In this document: positions 13,749 through 21,587 of the stretch, piece after piece | Layout of the letters: each line of letters begins with the position of its first letter | How positions within the stretch are numbered: the stretch's first letter is position 1 | From: a virus | IMG/VR virus record: IMGVR_UViG_3300049845_000617 | Span: 1 to 33,305 of that record | Reading direction: 5' to 3' (one strand) | DNA: 33,305 bases | Notes under the pieces: model-generated | The model's database searches: none | What the model saw: only the letters and a program-made list of their open reading frames with translations | Told to the model about the DNA's origin: nothing | Made by a program: the position numbers and the translations under genes

Positions 13749-15254
13749 TCACGCGTACTGGATCAGCTCTTTCCAGTTTGGCACGCCAGAACGAACGATG
13801 TCCAGCCCCTTTGTGAACTCGCGCATCGTGACCGCGGTGATCTCCTTGCGACCATGCATCACAAGCAGGTGATCAAGCAGCTCTTCCTTGCGCTCGATTG
13901 AAACGTCGTCGCCACCAAGAGATGGCAGGATCTTGCGCATGCGCTGCAGGATCTGGGCTGGCGTTAGGTCCATGTTGATCTTGGCCGAACGCGACAGAAT
14001 GGCGGTGTCGAACTCTTCCTTCTTCAGGTTCGAGATGAAGATCACACGACCAGTGAAGTCAAACGACGATGGGTACCGAACCTTCGAAGGATCAGAGCTG
14101 ATCTGGTCGTCGATGGTCTTGAAGAACGCCTCTCGCTCATCATCATCCATCTTTGACACGTTCACGGTGTTCGATGAAACCCAAGAGATTTCACGAACAG
14201 GTGACGTGTCAAGCGCGGCCTTGAGCACGTTCGTGGCGTCTTGGTTGCCCCACATGCTATCCAGGTCATCAAAGATCACTAAACCACCGTCACGGAACAT
14301 GAACAGCGTCTTGTAGATCTCAGCCGGGGTGGCCTTGCCTGACAGCTTCTGGTAATCCTTGCCCTTCGTGAGGCCCATCTGTTGGACGGTCTTCATGATG
14401 GTGTACGTCTTGCCGGTACCTGGACCACCGTAGATCAGCAGCGAGCGCAGCGTGCCTTTACAAGCCATCTCAACGAGCTGTGACATGTGTCCGTACAGCG
14501 TCTCTGGGTCCTTGACCTCAGCCTCGGTTGGACCGGCTTTCAACGCGCCTTGGAGCTGTGAGTACAGCTGTTGTGCTTGCTTGCTGTCACCAGCAGGAAT
14601 GAAGCGCTTGGTCTCTGGGTCCTGTGCTGTGACCTTGATGTACAGGATCGGGTCTTTCTTGCCGCTCTTTTCAACAGGCTTTTCGCCTTCATCTCCACCT
14701 GATACCGCGCCAGGCTCGGCGTTCCATTTTCCGCGTCCAGTCTTCTGACCGCGGATATACGCTGGGATCAGCACATCGTTCTTATCGGCAACGGTCTTGA
14801 TCTGTGCCCAAGTGACGTCGCGGGCTCCGGCCTCGCCGTACTCGTCGACCATCATCTTGAAGAACGAGTCATCGCCAACGCGCTTTGCCATCTCATCGAG
14901 CTGCAAAGATTCGTTGATGGCCTTGACCTCGATCTTGCCCTCTTCTGGGCTCTTGATCAGGCGCGCAATCTCCTTCATCGCGCCAAGCAACGTACCGGCG
15001 TTCAACGCGAACTTGTCCCAAACATCAATTGCATGTACGTGCCCGGCTTTGACTCGGACCTGCAGCGCGCGATCACCAAAAAAGTACGTGTACGCGTCGA
15101 ATCCCGCGACCTTGTTCACGTGTCCAGGACCACCGTCTCGGTAGAGTTTGGCACCAAGCAACTTGGGCAGCCTACGTTCGAAAGCTGAGAGTACTCGAGC
15201 GAAATCATCTTCGCTGAACTTGGCTTCGACCAGGAAGTTTTTGAAGGAGAGCAT
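13749..15254 (-). CDS. AAA+ ATPase with capsid-targeting-like leader
   Basis: 501 residues. The leader MLSFKNFLVE followed by A resembles T4's MKTYQEFIAE. Residues 11-110 form an unrecognised alpha/beta domain; 116-181 match the start of the protein at 8460-9302 (LIPAYIR, QK, GRG); from about 250 there is a AAA+ module with Walker A GGPGTGKT (276-283), Walker B LVIFDDLD (325-332), a sensor-like FISNLK and ILSRSAKI. It should hydrolyse ATP and remodel a protein or nucleic acid, as a ring. A late promoter lies 27 bases upstream. An ATPase carried in the head would be unusual; that is inference. Confidence 0.88.
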   Translation of the reverse strand: MLSFKNFLVEAKFSEDDFARVLSAFERRLPKLLGAKLYRDGGPGHVNKVAGFDAYTYFFGDRALQVRVKAGHVHAIDVWDKFALNAGTLLGAMKEIARLIKSPEEGKIEVKAINESLQLDEMAKRVGDDSFFKMMVDEYGEAGARDVTWAQIKTVADKNDVLIPAYIRGQKTGRGKWNAEPGAVSGGDEGEKPVEKSGKKDPILYIKVTAQDPETKRFIPAGDSKQAQQLYSQLQGALKAGPTEAEVKDPETLYGHMSQLVEMACKGTLRSLLIYGGPGTGKTYTIMKTVQQMGLTKGKDYQKLSGKATPAEIYKTLFMFRDGGLVIFDDLDSMWGNQDATNVLKAALDTSPVREISWVSSNTVNVSKMDDDEREAFFKTIDDQISSDPSKVRYPSSFDFTGRVIFISNLKKEEFDTAILSRSAKINMDLTPAQILQRMRKILPSLGGDDVSIERKEELLDHLLVMHGRKEITAVTMREFTKGLDIVRSGVPNWKELIQYA

Positions 15255-15281
15255 GTGATCTCGATGGAAAAAGATGTGTCG

Positions 15282-15287
15282 TATTTA
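15282..15287 (-). promoter_or_regulatory. T4-type late promoter (TAAATA)
   Basis: Minus strand GTTGTAAATACGAC, 27 bases before the ATPase ATG at 15254 and immediately after the gp19 terminator hairpin. Confidence 0.65.
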
Positions 15288-15292
15288 CAACA

Positions 15293-15314
15293 AAGGGCTG
15301 CATTTGCAGCCCTT
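15293..15314 (-). terminator. Terminator behind the tail tube gene
   Basis: A strong stem of AAGGGCTGCA and TGCAGCCCTT with a 2-base loop lies about 20 bases after the gp19 stop, followed on the minus strand by TGTTGT. It separates the high-output gp19 transcript from the ATPase unit. Confidence 0.7.
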
Positions 15315-15332
15315 GTCTTAAGCGATGAACGC

Positions 15333-15926
15333 TTAGGTCACTGCGCCGCCAAGCGCCGTACCCAGACCCTGACCAGCGTCGATGGAGCGAGCGTGATCAT
15401 ACCGCAGCGTCAGCTGAATCGTCGCAGCCTCTGACGAGGTGTAATCTAGATCGCCAAAGTCAGCGGCTTGAATCATGACACCTTCAAGAATCCATGTTTC
15501 AACGATGCCTTCGTTGCCGTCCAGTAGCTCAAGACGTGAGCCGAACTTGTAGTCAGAGCCAGTAGCTGCGGTGTTCAGCCAGCGACCGTCGAGCGAGGTG
15601 CCAACAAGCTTCTGTTGAGTCTCGAGCTGGCCCTTGATGACGCGTGATGCCAGGCCCGTGATGTCATCTTCAACGGTCATGTTCATTGCAGACCAGGTGT
15701 GCTTGCCTGCGACGTACGCGACGCTGTTGTAGCGGTGGATTGCGACCTCTTCGAACTCGAGCTGAGGACGCGTCACCGTGGTGGCTTGCATCGTCAGGTT
15801 TCGCGAATTTATGCCCGTCACGAGACGACCGATATCAAGGAACGTGACGCGCCACTTGTTCTTGAGCTTTGGGTGGAGAATTCCACTGCCGCCGCCTGGA
15901 ATTCCGAAGTTTGCTAGAGTAGCCAT
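15333..15926 (-). CDS. 19: Tail tube protein (T4 gp19-like)
   Basis: 197 residues from the ATG at 15926, which has AAGGAG eight bases upstream and a late promoter 28 bases upstream. The pattern KNKWRVTFLDIG, RNLTMQATTVTRPQLEFEEV, VAYVAGKHTW and a closing AATIQLTLRYDHA matches the contractile-phage tail tube fold, whose hexameric rings stack inside the sheath. The length is close to T4 gp19 (163) with small extensions. It has its own promoter and terminator, as expected for an abundant protein, and is followed on the other strand by a homing endonuclease. Confidence 0.88.
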   Translation of the reverse strand: MATLANFGIPGGGSGILHPKLKNKWRVTFLDIGRLVTGINSRNLTMQATTVTRPQLEFEEVAIHRYNSVAYVAGKHTWSAMNMTVEDDITGLASRVIKGQLETQQKLVGTSLDGRWLNTAATGSDYKFGSRLELLDGNEGIVETWILEGVMIQAADFGDLDYTSSEAATIQLTLRYDHARSIDAGQGLGTALGGAVT

Positions 15927-15954
15927 GCTCAATCTCCTTGTGTGAGCTTCAAAG

Positions 15955-15960
15955 TATTTA
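15955..15960 (-). promoter_or_regulatory. T4-type late promoter (TAAATA) for gp19
   Basis: Minus strand GGTGTAAATACTTTG, 28 bases before the gp19 ATG. The homing endonuclease start I chose (16022) leaves this element outside its coding region. Confidence 0.65.
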
Positions 15961-15992
15961 CACCGCTGACCCAAAATCGATGCAAATTGGTT

Positions 15993-16001
15993 TGCTAGAT
16001 A
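15993..16001 (+). promoter_or_regulatory. Possible extended -10 promoter for the endonuclease gene
   Basis: TGCTAGATA lies about 20 bases before the ATG at 16022, fitting TGnTATAAT in most positions. No -35 is seen. This is a weak call. Confidence 0.3.
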
Positions 16002-16021
16002 AAGAACAATTGAGAAGAGAC

Positions 16022-17596
16022 ATGAAGCCAACCACCCTTGAAGAGTACCTTGCGCTGGACTTGAAGAACAACCACTTCAGGTACATGGAGCAGTCAATCA
16101 AAGATCTGCTAGTGGAGCGCACCCCAAATTGCCATGGTGATCTAGTCGAACGGGCATTCTGGCTCCAGAACGGGCTTAAGGACTACCCTACGTGCAAACG
16201 TTGTGGGACAAAGCTCTCATCTAGAAATTGGTACCCGTCTGTCACACAAAAGCAGCGCGACAGAGGATGGCCGCAGAAGGGGTATCGACCATTCTGCGGC
16301 CGTGTTTGCGCTATGAATGATGAAGCCAAACACCAACGCGTGCGTGACACGTGCATTGATCGCTATGGCGTGCCGCACGCCCTACAGTCCAACCTGGTCC
16401 AGGCTAAAAGAAAGCTCACTAACCTGGAAAGGTATGGTGCCGCTAATCCAATGGCTTGGAGTTCAGAGCGTTTCAAGAACACCATAAGGTCGCTGTACGA
16501 TGTCGTCGCTGTGCGACACATTGATGGTGTTTCAGACAAAATTCGTCAAACCAAACAAACACAGGAGCTCTTAGTACGCCGGGTTAAGGAACTTGAGCAG
16601 CTGTTTGAAGTTCAGGTAATGTCAGCCCCGCCATCTGATGTGTTCAGACTGCACGATGTCGAGCTTAGATGGAAACACACCTGTGGCCATGAGTACACAT
16701 CGAATATCACATCGCGTGGACTAAGATTCTGCCCACGGTGCTCAAATGGCACATCAAGGGCCGAGTCAGAGCTGGGTGATTGGATTGAGGGTCTTGGATT
16801 TCGTGTGCTAAGGCGAAATCGTGAGTTTGGGTTTGAGCTTGACTTGTATCTGCCGGATCTTAAGCTTGGCATTGAATATGATGGGACGTACTGGCATTCC
16901 GCGAGATTCGTTTCTCAAGAAAAATCAATGCAGAAGCTTGAGTGGGCCGAAGCTGCCGGAGTGCGGCTGATCACCCTACAAGAACATCTTTGGGTGAACG
17001 CCAAGGACCTAGTCAAAGCCCGCCTGTCGTCGGTGCTTGGTTTGAATCAACGTGTCATGGGGCGGCGCTGTTCAGTCCAAAAGCTAGACGCGGGCAGCAG
17101 CAATGATTTCTTCATGCGCTCGCACCTACAAGGTGCGGCTCGGGCGAGCATCAGCTATGGTCTGATTCTCAACGACGAGCTCATTGCTGCTATGTCATTC
17201 GGCCCATCCCGATTTCTAAAGAGCGCCGACTGGGAGCTCATTAGATTTGCGTCGGCCCCTGGAGTGAATGTTCAGGGCGGCGCTGGAAGGCTGCTGAAGG
17301 CGTTTAGGGCCGAGCACAAGGGATCTATCGTGAGCTATGCTGATCGCTGCTGGAGCACTGGAAACCTGTACAAACGACTTGGCTTCAGGTTCATCAGGAA
17401 CTCGAAACCTTCGTACTTTTGGGTGTCAGGTCAACACGTGTTTACCAGGTACCAAACACAGAAAGGGAAGCTTGAGAAGCTTCTAAACGAGATCGGAGAA
17501 GAATTTCATCCAGCTTTTAGCGAAGAGGACAACATGCTGAACGCAAGATTCCTCAAGGTCTATGATCGAGGAAATTTGGTGTGGTTGCTGGATTAG
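16022..17596 (+). CDS. Free-standing homing endonuclease (EDxHD/Vsr-like)
   Basis: 524 residues on the opposite strand to its neighbours. Zinc-binding pairs appear at 58/61, 92/96 and 221/237/240. Repeated RYGVPHA and RYGAANP units resemble DNA-reading modules. The nuclease core runs SRAESELGDWIE, a FELDLYLPDL strand (D274) and GIEYDGTYWHS (E285, H292), as in the EDxHD group related to Vsr. A C-terminal domain (about 350-500) containing SYADRCWSTGNLYKRLGF is familiar from phage endonucleases. I prefer the ATG at 16022, with GAGAAGAG before it, over a TTG at 15938 that would cover the gp19 promoter. Its stop overlaps the next stop by two bases. It probably spreads the gene by cutting unoccupied sites. 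Confidence 0.85.
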   Translation: MKPTTLEEYLALDLKNNHFRYMEQSIKDLLVERTPNCHGDLVERAFWLQNGLKDYPTCKRCGTKLSSRNWYPSVTQKQRDRGWPQKGYRPFCGRVCAMNDEAKHQRVRDTCIDRYGVPHALQSNLVQAKRKLTNLERYGAANPMAWSSERFKNTIRSLYDVVAVRHIDGVSDKIRQTKQTQELLVRRVKELEQLFEVQVMSAPPSDVFRLHDVELRWKHTCGHEYTSNITSRGLRFCPRCSNGTSRAESELGDWIEGLGFRVLRRNREFGFELDLYLPDLKLGIEYDGTYWHSARFVSQEKSMQKLEWAEAAGVRLITLQEHLWVNAKDLVKARLSSVLGLNQRVMGRRCSVQKLDAGSSNDFFMRSHLQGAARASISYGLILNDELIAAMSFGPSRFLKSADWELIRFASAPGVNVQGGAGRLLKAFRAEHKGSIVSYADRCWSTGNLYKRLGFRFIRNSKPSYFWVSGQHVFTRYQTQKGKLEKLLNEIGEEFHPAFSEEDNMLNARFLKVYDRGNLVWLLD

Positions 17597-17985
17597 CGGG
17601 CAATTTCAGTCCAGGGGTCGCCAGCCTTGTATCCACTCATCTTGATCCAGCGATAAGGCAGCTCGTCGATGGTGCGTACCTTGGTTTGACGATTGTCAAG
17701 GATGTAGCCTTCGGCTTCGAGCACTAGGTGCCCATCGCCATTCTCGTCGGCGCACAGCACCAGACGATTTGGCACGTTCTGTTCCCAGAGCAGATGACGG
17801 CACGTCAACACGAAGTCATCGCAGTCACCGACCAGACGGCCATTTTCAAGTGCGGCCTTGATCATCGCTGGGTCATGCCAGTGCTCAATCAGGCCGTGCT
17901 GTTCTTTGTCGGTCTTGTACTCGAAGATCTTGAACACGCGTGCATGAACACGCTGTACGATCTTGACCTGTTCTTCAGTCAGCAT
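17593..17985 (-). CDS. Transglutaminase-like cysteine peptidase
   Basis: 130 residues with the transglutaminase-like triad: Cys55 in GDCDDFV, His86 in GDGHLVLE and Asp97 in YILDNRQ. The layout (VGDCDDFVLTCRHLL, NRLVLCADENGDGHLV) fits the short bacterial and phage cysteine peptidase group. Such enzymes cleave or rearrange peptide and amide bonds; the substrate here is not known. It may process virion or host-envelope proteins. The ATG at 17985 overlaps the lipoprotein stop by seven bases, so it is read from the gp18 promoter. Confidence 0.8.
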   Translation of the reverse strand: MLTEEQVKIVQRVHARVFKIFEYKTDKEQHGLIEHWHDPAMIKAALENGRLVGDCDDFVLTCRHLLWEQNVPNRLVLCADENGDGHLVLEAEGYILDNRQTKVRTIDELPYRWIKMSGYKAGDPWTEIAR

Positions 17986-18119
17986 TCAACGCCTCGCTCT
18001 TGGCCTTGTTTGCATCCAAGTGGGGGTTCAGTGACCTTACCTGGTTCAAATGGCTGCACCGGGACGGTCTTGCAACCGACCAGTGCAGCAAGCATCAGAA
18101 CCGCGATGACGGCTTTCAT
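17979..18119 (-). CDS. Tiny lipoprotein (possible outer spanin or exclusion protein)
   Basis: 46 residues: MKAVIAVLMLAALVGC is a lipoprotein signal with lipobox LVGC, leaving a 31-residue mature chain rich in Pro (CKTVPVQPFEPGKVTEPP). The ATG at 18119 overlaps the gp18 stop as TGATG and the stop overlaps the next start, which strongly supports translation. Size, Pro content and lipobox fit Rz1-type outer spanins that fuse the outer and inner membranes at lysis; superinfection-exclusion lipoproteins are an alternative. No inner spanin or holin is visible nearby. A lipoprotein implies a Gram-negative or at least membrane-anchored setting. Confidence 0.7.
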   Translation of the reverse strand: MKAVIAVLMLAALVGCKTVPVQPFEPGKVTEPPLGCKQGQERGVEC

Positions 18120-19969
18120 CAGATCTCAGCGTTCGTTGCAACAACGCGGATTGGGATGTAGATGAATTCCGCGGCGCGCGTTGGCTTGATCGCGATGTCA
18201 AGGTACAGCTCGTTCCGGTCGATGCGAGTTGGTGTGTTGTTCGACGTGTCGCAAAGCGTTGCGAAGTCAAACAGACCGCGCTTCGTCAGGATGTCGTTCA
18301 GCACACCATCAGCAGCTGCCTTCAGGTTGTCACGAGTGATCTGATCGTTCGGCTCGAACACGAATGGGAACGCACCCTTACGCATCGTGCGGCGCAGGTA
18401 GCACAGCAGGCGAACGACGTTGATGCGATCCAGCGCGCTGGCAGCCGATGCCGAGGTCTTCTGACCCCAGACCAAGATACCACGACCTGGGAAGAACACG
18501 ATTGGGTTGATGTTCTTGTCGTACTCGTACAGGATGTCGCGCTGACCTTGGTTCAGGTTCGCCTCGACGAACGTGGTTGGGCCGCCGAGTGCACCAGACA
18601 CGTAACCAACTTGTGCAACGCCGGACACGATGCCACGGTTCACACCAGCCGGTGCAAGCCAGACGTACGACTGGTCATCGCTGTAAGCGATCGTGCGGAG
18701 GGCCGTGCCTGATGGAGCAGCGAGAACGTTGCGACCGTCAAGGTTCGAAACCACGCACCATGGGTAGTAGTACGCAATGTTCGTGCCACGAACGCGTGCG
18801 GAGGTCATGGCCCAAGTTGCGGCCTGCTCAGGAGTCAACGTGCATGGCACGTCACAGACAGCCATCGCTTCTTCACCTACATCAACGACCAGCGCTGAAA
18901 GCTCGTCAGCAACCTCGTGGTAGCCAGGGCAAGCCACCAGGTTGAACTCATAGAGCTCGGAGCGAACCTCGGTGTTGCTGTTGATGGCAGCCTGCAGTGC
19001 GGCAACGATGGCCACACGACGAGCTGCGTCGTTTGCGCCGAGCGGGTCAACCACGGTCACAAGGCTTGCGGCGATCGTGAACTCATCACCAGCTTGGAAC
19101 GGAATAGCACCGTCCACGATGCTGAAGTTGATGCGGTTGTTGTCGTACGGCGTATTGATGACACCAGAACCGGTGCTGCCAGAGACCGTTCCAACGACGT
19201 TGAACGTGGTGGCTGAAGTGAACGTGATCGTCCAGTTCTCAGCGACGGCCAACTCGTCGGTGGCAAGACCAACGACCTCACCATCACCAACGTTGCCGCC
19301 ATCAGCGACAGCTTGGTAATCAACAGCGAAGCTGAAGCGGTCACCAGACTCGAATGGCGTGCTGCCAGCGCTGATCGTGAAGTTCACACGCGTGGAGCTG
19401 AATGCAGCGCCGACGGTGCCGATGCCAACGTATCCCGAAACTGAACCGCGAACGGTGTACGAGGTCGGGGTGCTGAACGTTGCAGTGAAGACCTGCGGAC
19501 GAACTGAGGTGTTCGTGACGGCGATCGAGCTGATCGCGCCGTTGCCAACGCCAGAGAACAGGATCGAACCTGACACTAGCTGCGGCACGCCAAGGGCCAC
19601 GAAGGTCTCTGGTTGCTCATCATCGAGATCGATGTCGGCGCGGACAACGTATGCTCGTGCACCGGTGCCGAGGAACTGGTTCAGCGCCAGCAGACCGTAC
19701 TCGTTGCGAGCATCGCCGTGGAATTCATTCCCAGCAACGTCGTTGCGGAAGTATGGAATGCCAAAGAGCTCGATGGACTGCGTCAAGCTGGTCACTGTAC
19801 GAACGACACCAGACTCAAGGGTGCCGACTGCAGGCGTCACGCCATTTGGCTGAGTCTTACCAGCACGGGTGGCGATGAAGAACAGCGGTACCGTTGAGGC
19901 CGTGGCCGGGAAGAAGAATGACTCGTTGATGACCGAGACTGATACACCTGGAGAAACGAGGGTTGCCAT
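18119..19969 (-). CDS. 18: Tail sheath protein (T4 gp18-like) with two inserted repeat modules
   Basis: 616 residues; subunits form the contractile sheath that drives the tube into the cell. Start MATLVSPGVSVSVINES and the C-terminal core (GRGILVWGQKTSA, INVVRLLCYLRRTM, FEPNDQITRDNL) are classic sheath sequences. Between the conserved parts lie two repeats of about 70 residues (141-216 and 228-301) with tsPTSYTVRGSVSG then NFTISAGSTPFESGDRFSF; a third copy lies in the protein at 22872-24731. They are probably surface beta domains. A late promoter lies 50 bases upstream and a lipoprotein gene follows. Confidence 0.95.
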   Translation of the reverse strand: MATLVSPGVSVSVINESFFFPATASTVPLFFIATRAGKTQPNGVTPAVGTLESGVVRTVTSLTQSIELFGIPYFRNDVAGNEFHGDARNEYGLLALNQFLGTGARAYVVRADIDLDDEQPETFVALGVPQLVSGSILFSGVGNGAISSIAVTNTSVRPQVFTATFSTPTSYTVRGSVSGYVGIGTVGAAFSSTRVNFTISAGSTPFESGDRFSFAVDYQAVADGGNVGDGEVVGLATDELAVAENWTITFTSATTFNVVGTVSGSTGSGVINTPYDNNRINFSIVDGAIPFQAGDEFTIAASLVTVVDPLGANDAARRVAIVAALQAAINSNTEVRSELYEFNLVACPGYHEVADELSALVVDVGEEAMAVCDVPCTLTPEQAATWAMTSARVRGTNIAYYYPWCVVSNLDGRNVLAAPSGTALRTIAYSDDQSYVWLAPAGVNRGIVSGVAQVGYVSGALGGPTTFVEANLNQGQRDILYEYDKNINPIVFFPGRGILVWGQKTSASAASALDRINVVRLLCYLRRTMRKGAFPFVFEPNDQITRDNLKAAADGVLNDILTKRGLFDFATLCDTSNNTPTRIDRNELYLDIAIKPTRAAEFIYIPIRVVATNAEI

Positions 19970-20019
19970 CTATGCGCTCCTGCTTGTTGATTGTGAGCTG
20001 TTGCTCTTGCGTTCATGCG

Positions 20020-20025
20020 TATTTA
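20020..20025 (-). promoter_or_regulatory. T4-type late promoter (TAAATA) for gp18
   Basis: Minus strand GTCCTAAATACGCA, 50 bases before the gp18 ATG; the leader is longer than for the other late genes and contains a GCAGGAGCG ribosome binding site. Confidence 0.65.
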
Positions 20026-20033
20026 GGACAGAT

Positions 20034-20052
20034 CAAAAAGTTCGTCCAACTT
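20034..20052 (-). terminator. Weak hairpin with U-run behind the amidoligase
   Basis: On the minus strand AAGTT and AACTT pair around GGACG and are followed by TTTG. The stem is only five bases, so the call is tentative; it lies between the amidoligase stop and the gp18 promoter. Confidence 0.35.
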
Positions 20053-20063
20053 CAAACGCACTT

Positions 20064-21587
20064 TCAGAGCAGCTTCAGGGCCTTGAGCGCCATTCGAACC
20101 AGCTGCCTCGGGGTGCCGGCCTTTGTTTCTTGCTCAATTTGCTCGGGTTCGAGTTTCAGGTTTCGAATCAGCGATCGCATGTCCTTACGATCCTGGAACT
20201 TCAACTCAATCCGCTCGTCATCGAGACGCTGCCCGAGATCAATCAACACAGCACGAGCAGCCACCAACGCATCAGCGCTGCCTGGTTCCGCATTCTGTAC
20301 CTGGTCGTACAGCATACGGTAGTCCTTCTTGAGGACCATCAGGTACGTGAGCTCTTGGTTCTGCTTCTTTTCCTTGGCCATTGGAATCAGCTCAAGGAGC
20401 TTCACCACCTTCTTGAGGTACTCTTTGCGTTCCATGTCTGGATTGCACGCGATCTCCAGTGCGGTAAGCCAGCGACCAACCACCTCCTTGAGGTCCTCGA
20501 AGCGCTTGTGATACCCAGCGCCACCAGCAGCGCGGAACTCTAGGTACTTCGGTGCCGGGAACTTCAGGTTCACGGAGTAGTACTTGCCCGTTTCCTTCAG
20601 CGCGCGCTGGCCGAAGGCAATGATGTCCTTGGCGGCCTTTGGGATCTCACCACGGTCGGTGATACCGTCGATGACGGTTTGGAGCTGTGATCGGGTGTAC
20701 GTGTTTGCTTCACGCTCGAACTTTTCCAGCACGTACTTGTCGCCCATGAACAGCACCAGTTTCAGGGCATCTAGCTTCTCAAGACCAGGCATTGAGATGT
20801 TGACGTGCAGGCCAGTGCTCTCGTTAGTGCGCATCTCGGCCTTGTCAAGCCAGCGCAGCAGCTTCTCAAGGGTGCCAATGGCCTCATCAGCTGGCAGTGG
20901 TGGCGACACGATCTCAAAGCCATAGCCCTTCATGCCAGATTCGTAATCGCTTCCGTCATCATCAAGGATAGATGAATCGTGCGTGATGTTCCAGTGCGCG
21001 TACCCGTGAGCGTTGACCTTAACGACCTCTGACAGCTCGCGGCTGAGGTGCTGTCGAAGAACCTCAGCGCTGGCCTTCCAACCACCCATATAGTTCACGT
21101 TTCCTGGAGCTGACTTGAAGATCGCGGTGTTGGTTGCCCAGCCGTACTTGGCCTCGAGCTCGTACGCGTCGATGAACCTCTGGCCGGTCTTGAACGCCGC
21201 TGCGAACCAGTCTGACCAGTCGTACCGTGGTGCCTTCTTCTCGGCCTTGCGACGCCCAGCCGCCTCATCATCGTCGAAGTCCATCCAGTTCTGCTCGACG
21301 TACTGGTCTTGCTTCTCGCTTAGCCAATCGGCGTAGTCACGCTCAATCTCACGTGCCTGAGGGCTGTTGATGATGAAGTACTCTCCGAACTGCGCGTACG
21401 TGTCGAGCTGGTTGACCTCGATACTTGGAGGCTCGTCATCCGCTGCCGTCCAGAAATCAGAACCCTCAGGGCACAGGACCTCGATCTCAAAACCGACCTT
21501 GGCGTCATCACCTAGGCGCTTGAAGACCGACGCGTACCCGCGCTGGTTCATGCGGCGCTCTGACAGGAACTGCTTGAAGGAGATCAT
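20064..21587 (-). CDS. Amidoligase with capsid-targeting-like leader
   Basis: 507 residues. The leader MISFKQFLSE followed by R mimics T4's MKTYQEFIAE. The body fits the glutamine-synthetase-like amidoligase fold: VGFEIEVL (E34, E36), an HWNITHDSS strand (D204), GYGFEIVSPPLP (E225), TGLHVNISMPG (H261, N263) and a late KYLEFRAAGG. Known members join carboxyl and amine groups using ATP. The partner here is unknown. The helical end (about 400-507) may be a binding arm. It is the last gene in the gp13-gp15 operon and overlaps gp15 as ATGA. The GNAT two genes upstream may share its substrate. Confidence 0.82.
   Translation of the reverse strand: MISFKQFLSERRMNQRGYASVFKRLGDDAKVGFEIEVLCPEGSDFWTAADDEPPSIEVNQLDTYAQFGEYFIINSPQAREIERDYADWLSEKQDQYVEQNWMDFDDDEAAGRRKAEKKAPRYDWSDWFAAAFKTGQRFIDAYELEAKYGWATNTAIFKSAPGNVNYMGGWKASAEVLRQHLSRELSEVVKVNAHGYAHWNITHDSSILDDDGSDYESGMKGYGFEIVSPPLPADEAIGTLEKLLRWLDKAEMRTNESTGLHVNISMPGLEKLDALKLVLFMGDKYVLEKFEREANTYTRSQLQTVIDGITDRGEIPKAAKDIIAFGQRALKETGKYYSVNLKFPAPKYLEFRAAGGAGYHKRFEDLKEVVGRWLTALEIACNPDMERKEYLKKVVKLLELIPMAKEKKQNQELTYLMVLKKDYRMLYDQVQNAEPGSADALVAARAVLIDLGQRLDDERIELKFQDRKDMRSLIRNLKLEPEQIEQETKAGTPRQLVRMALKALKLL

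Noticed and set aside
15938-16021. Upstream TTG and ATG starts for the homing endonuclease
   Set aside because: They would run through the gp19 late promoter or lack a ribosome binding site; the ATG at 16022 has GAGAAGAG in front.
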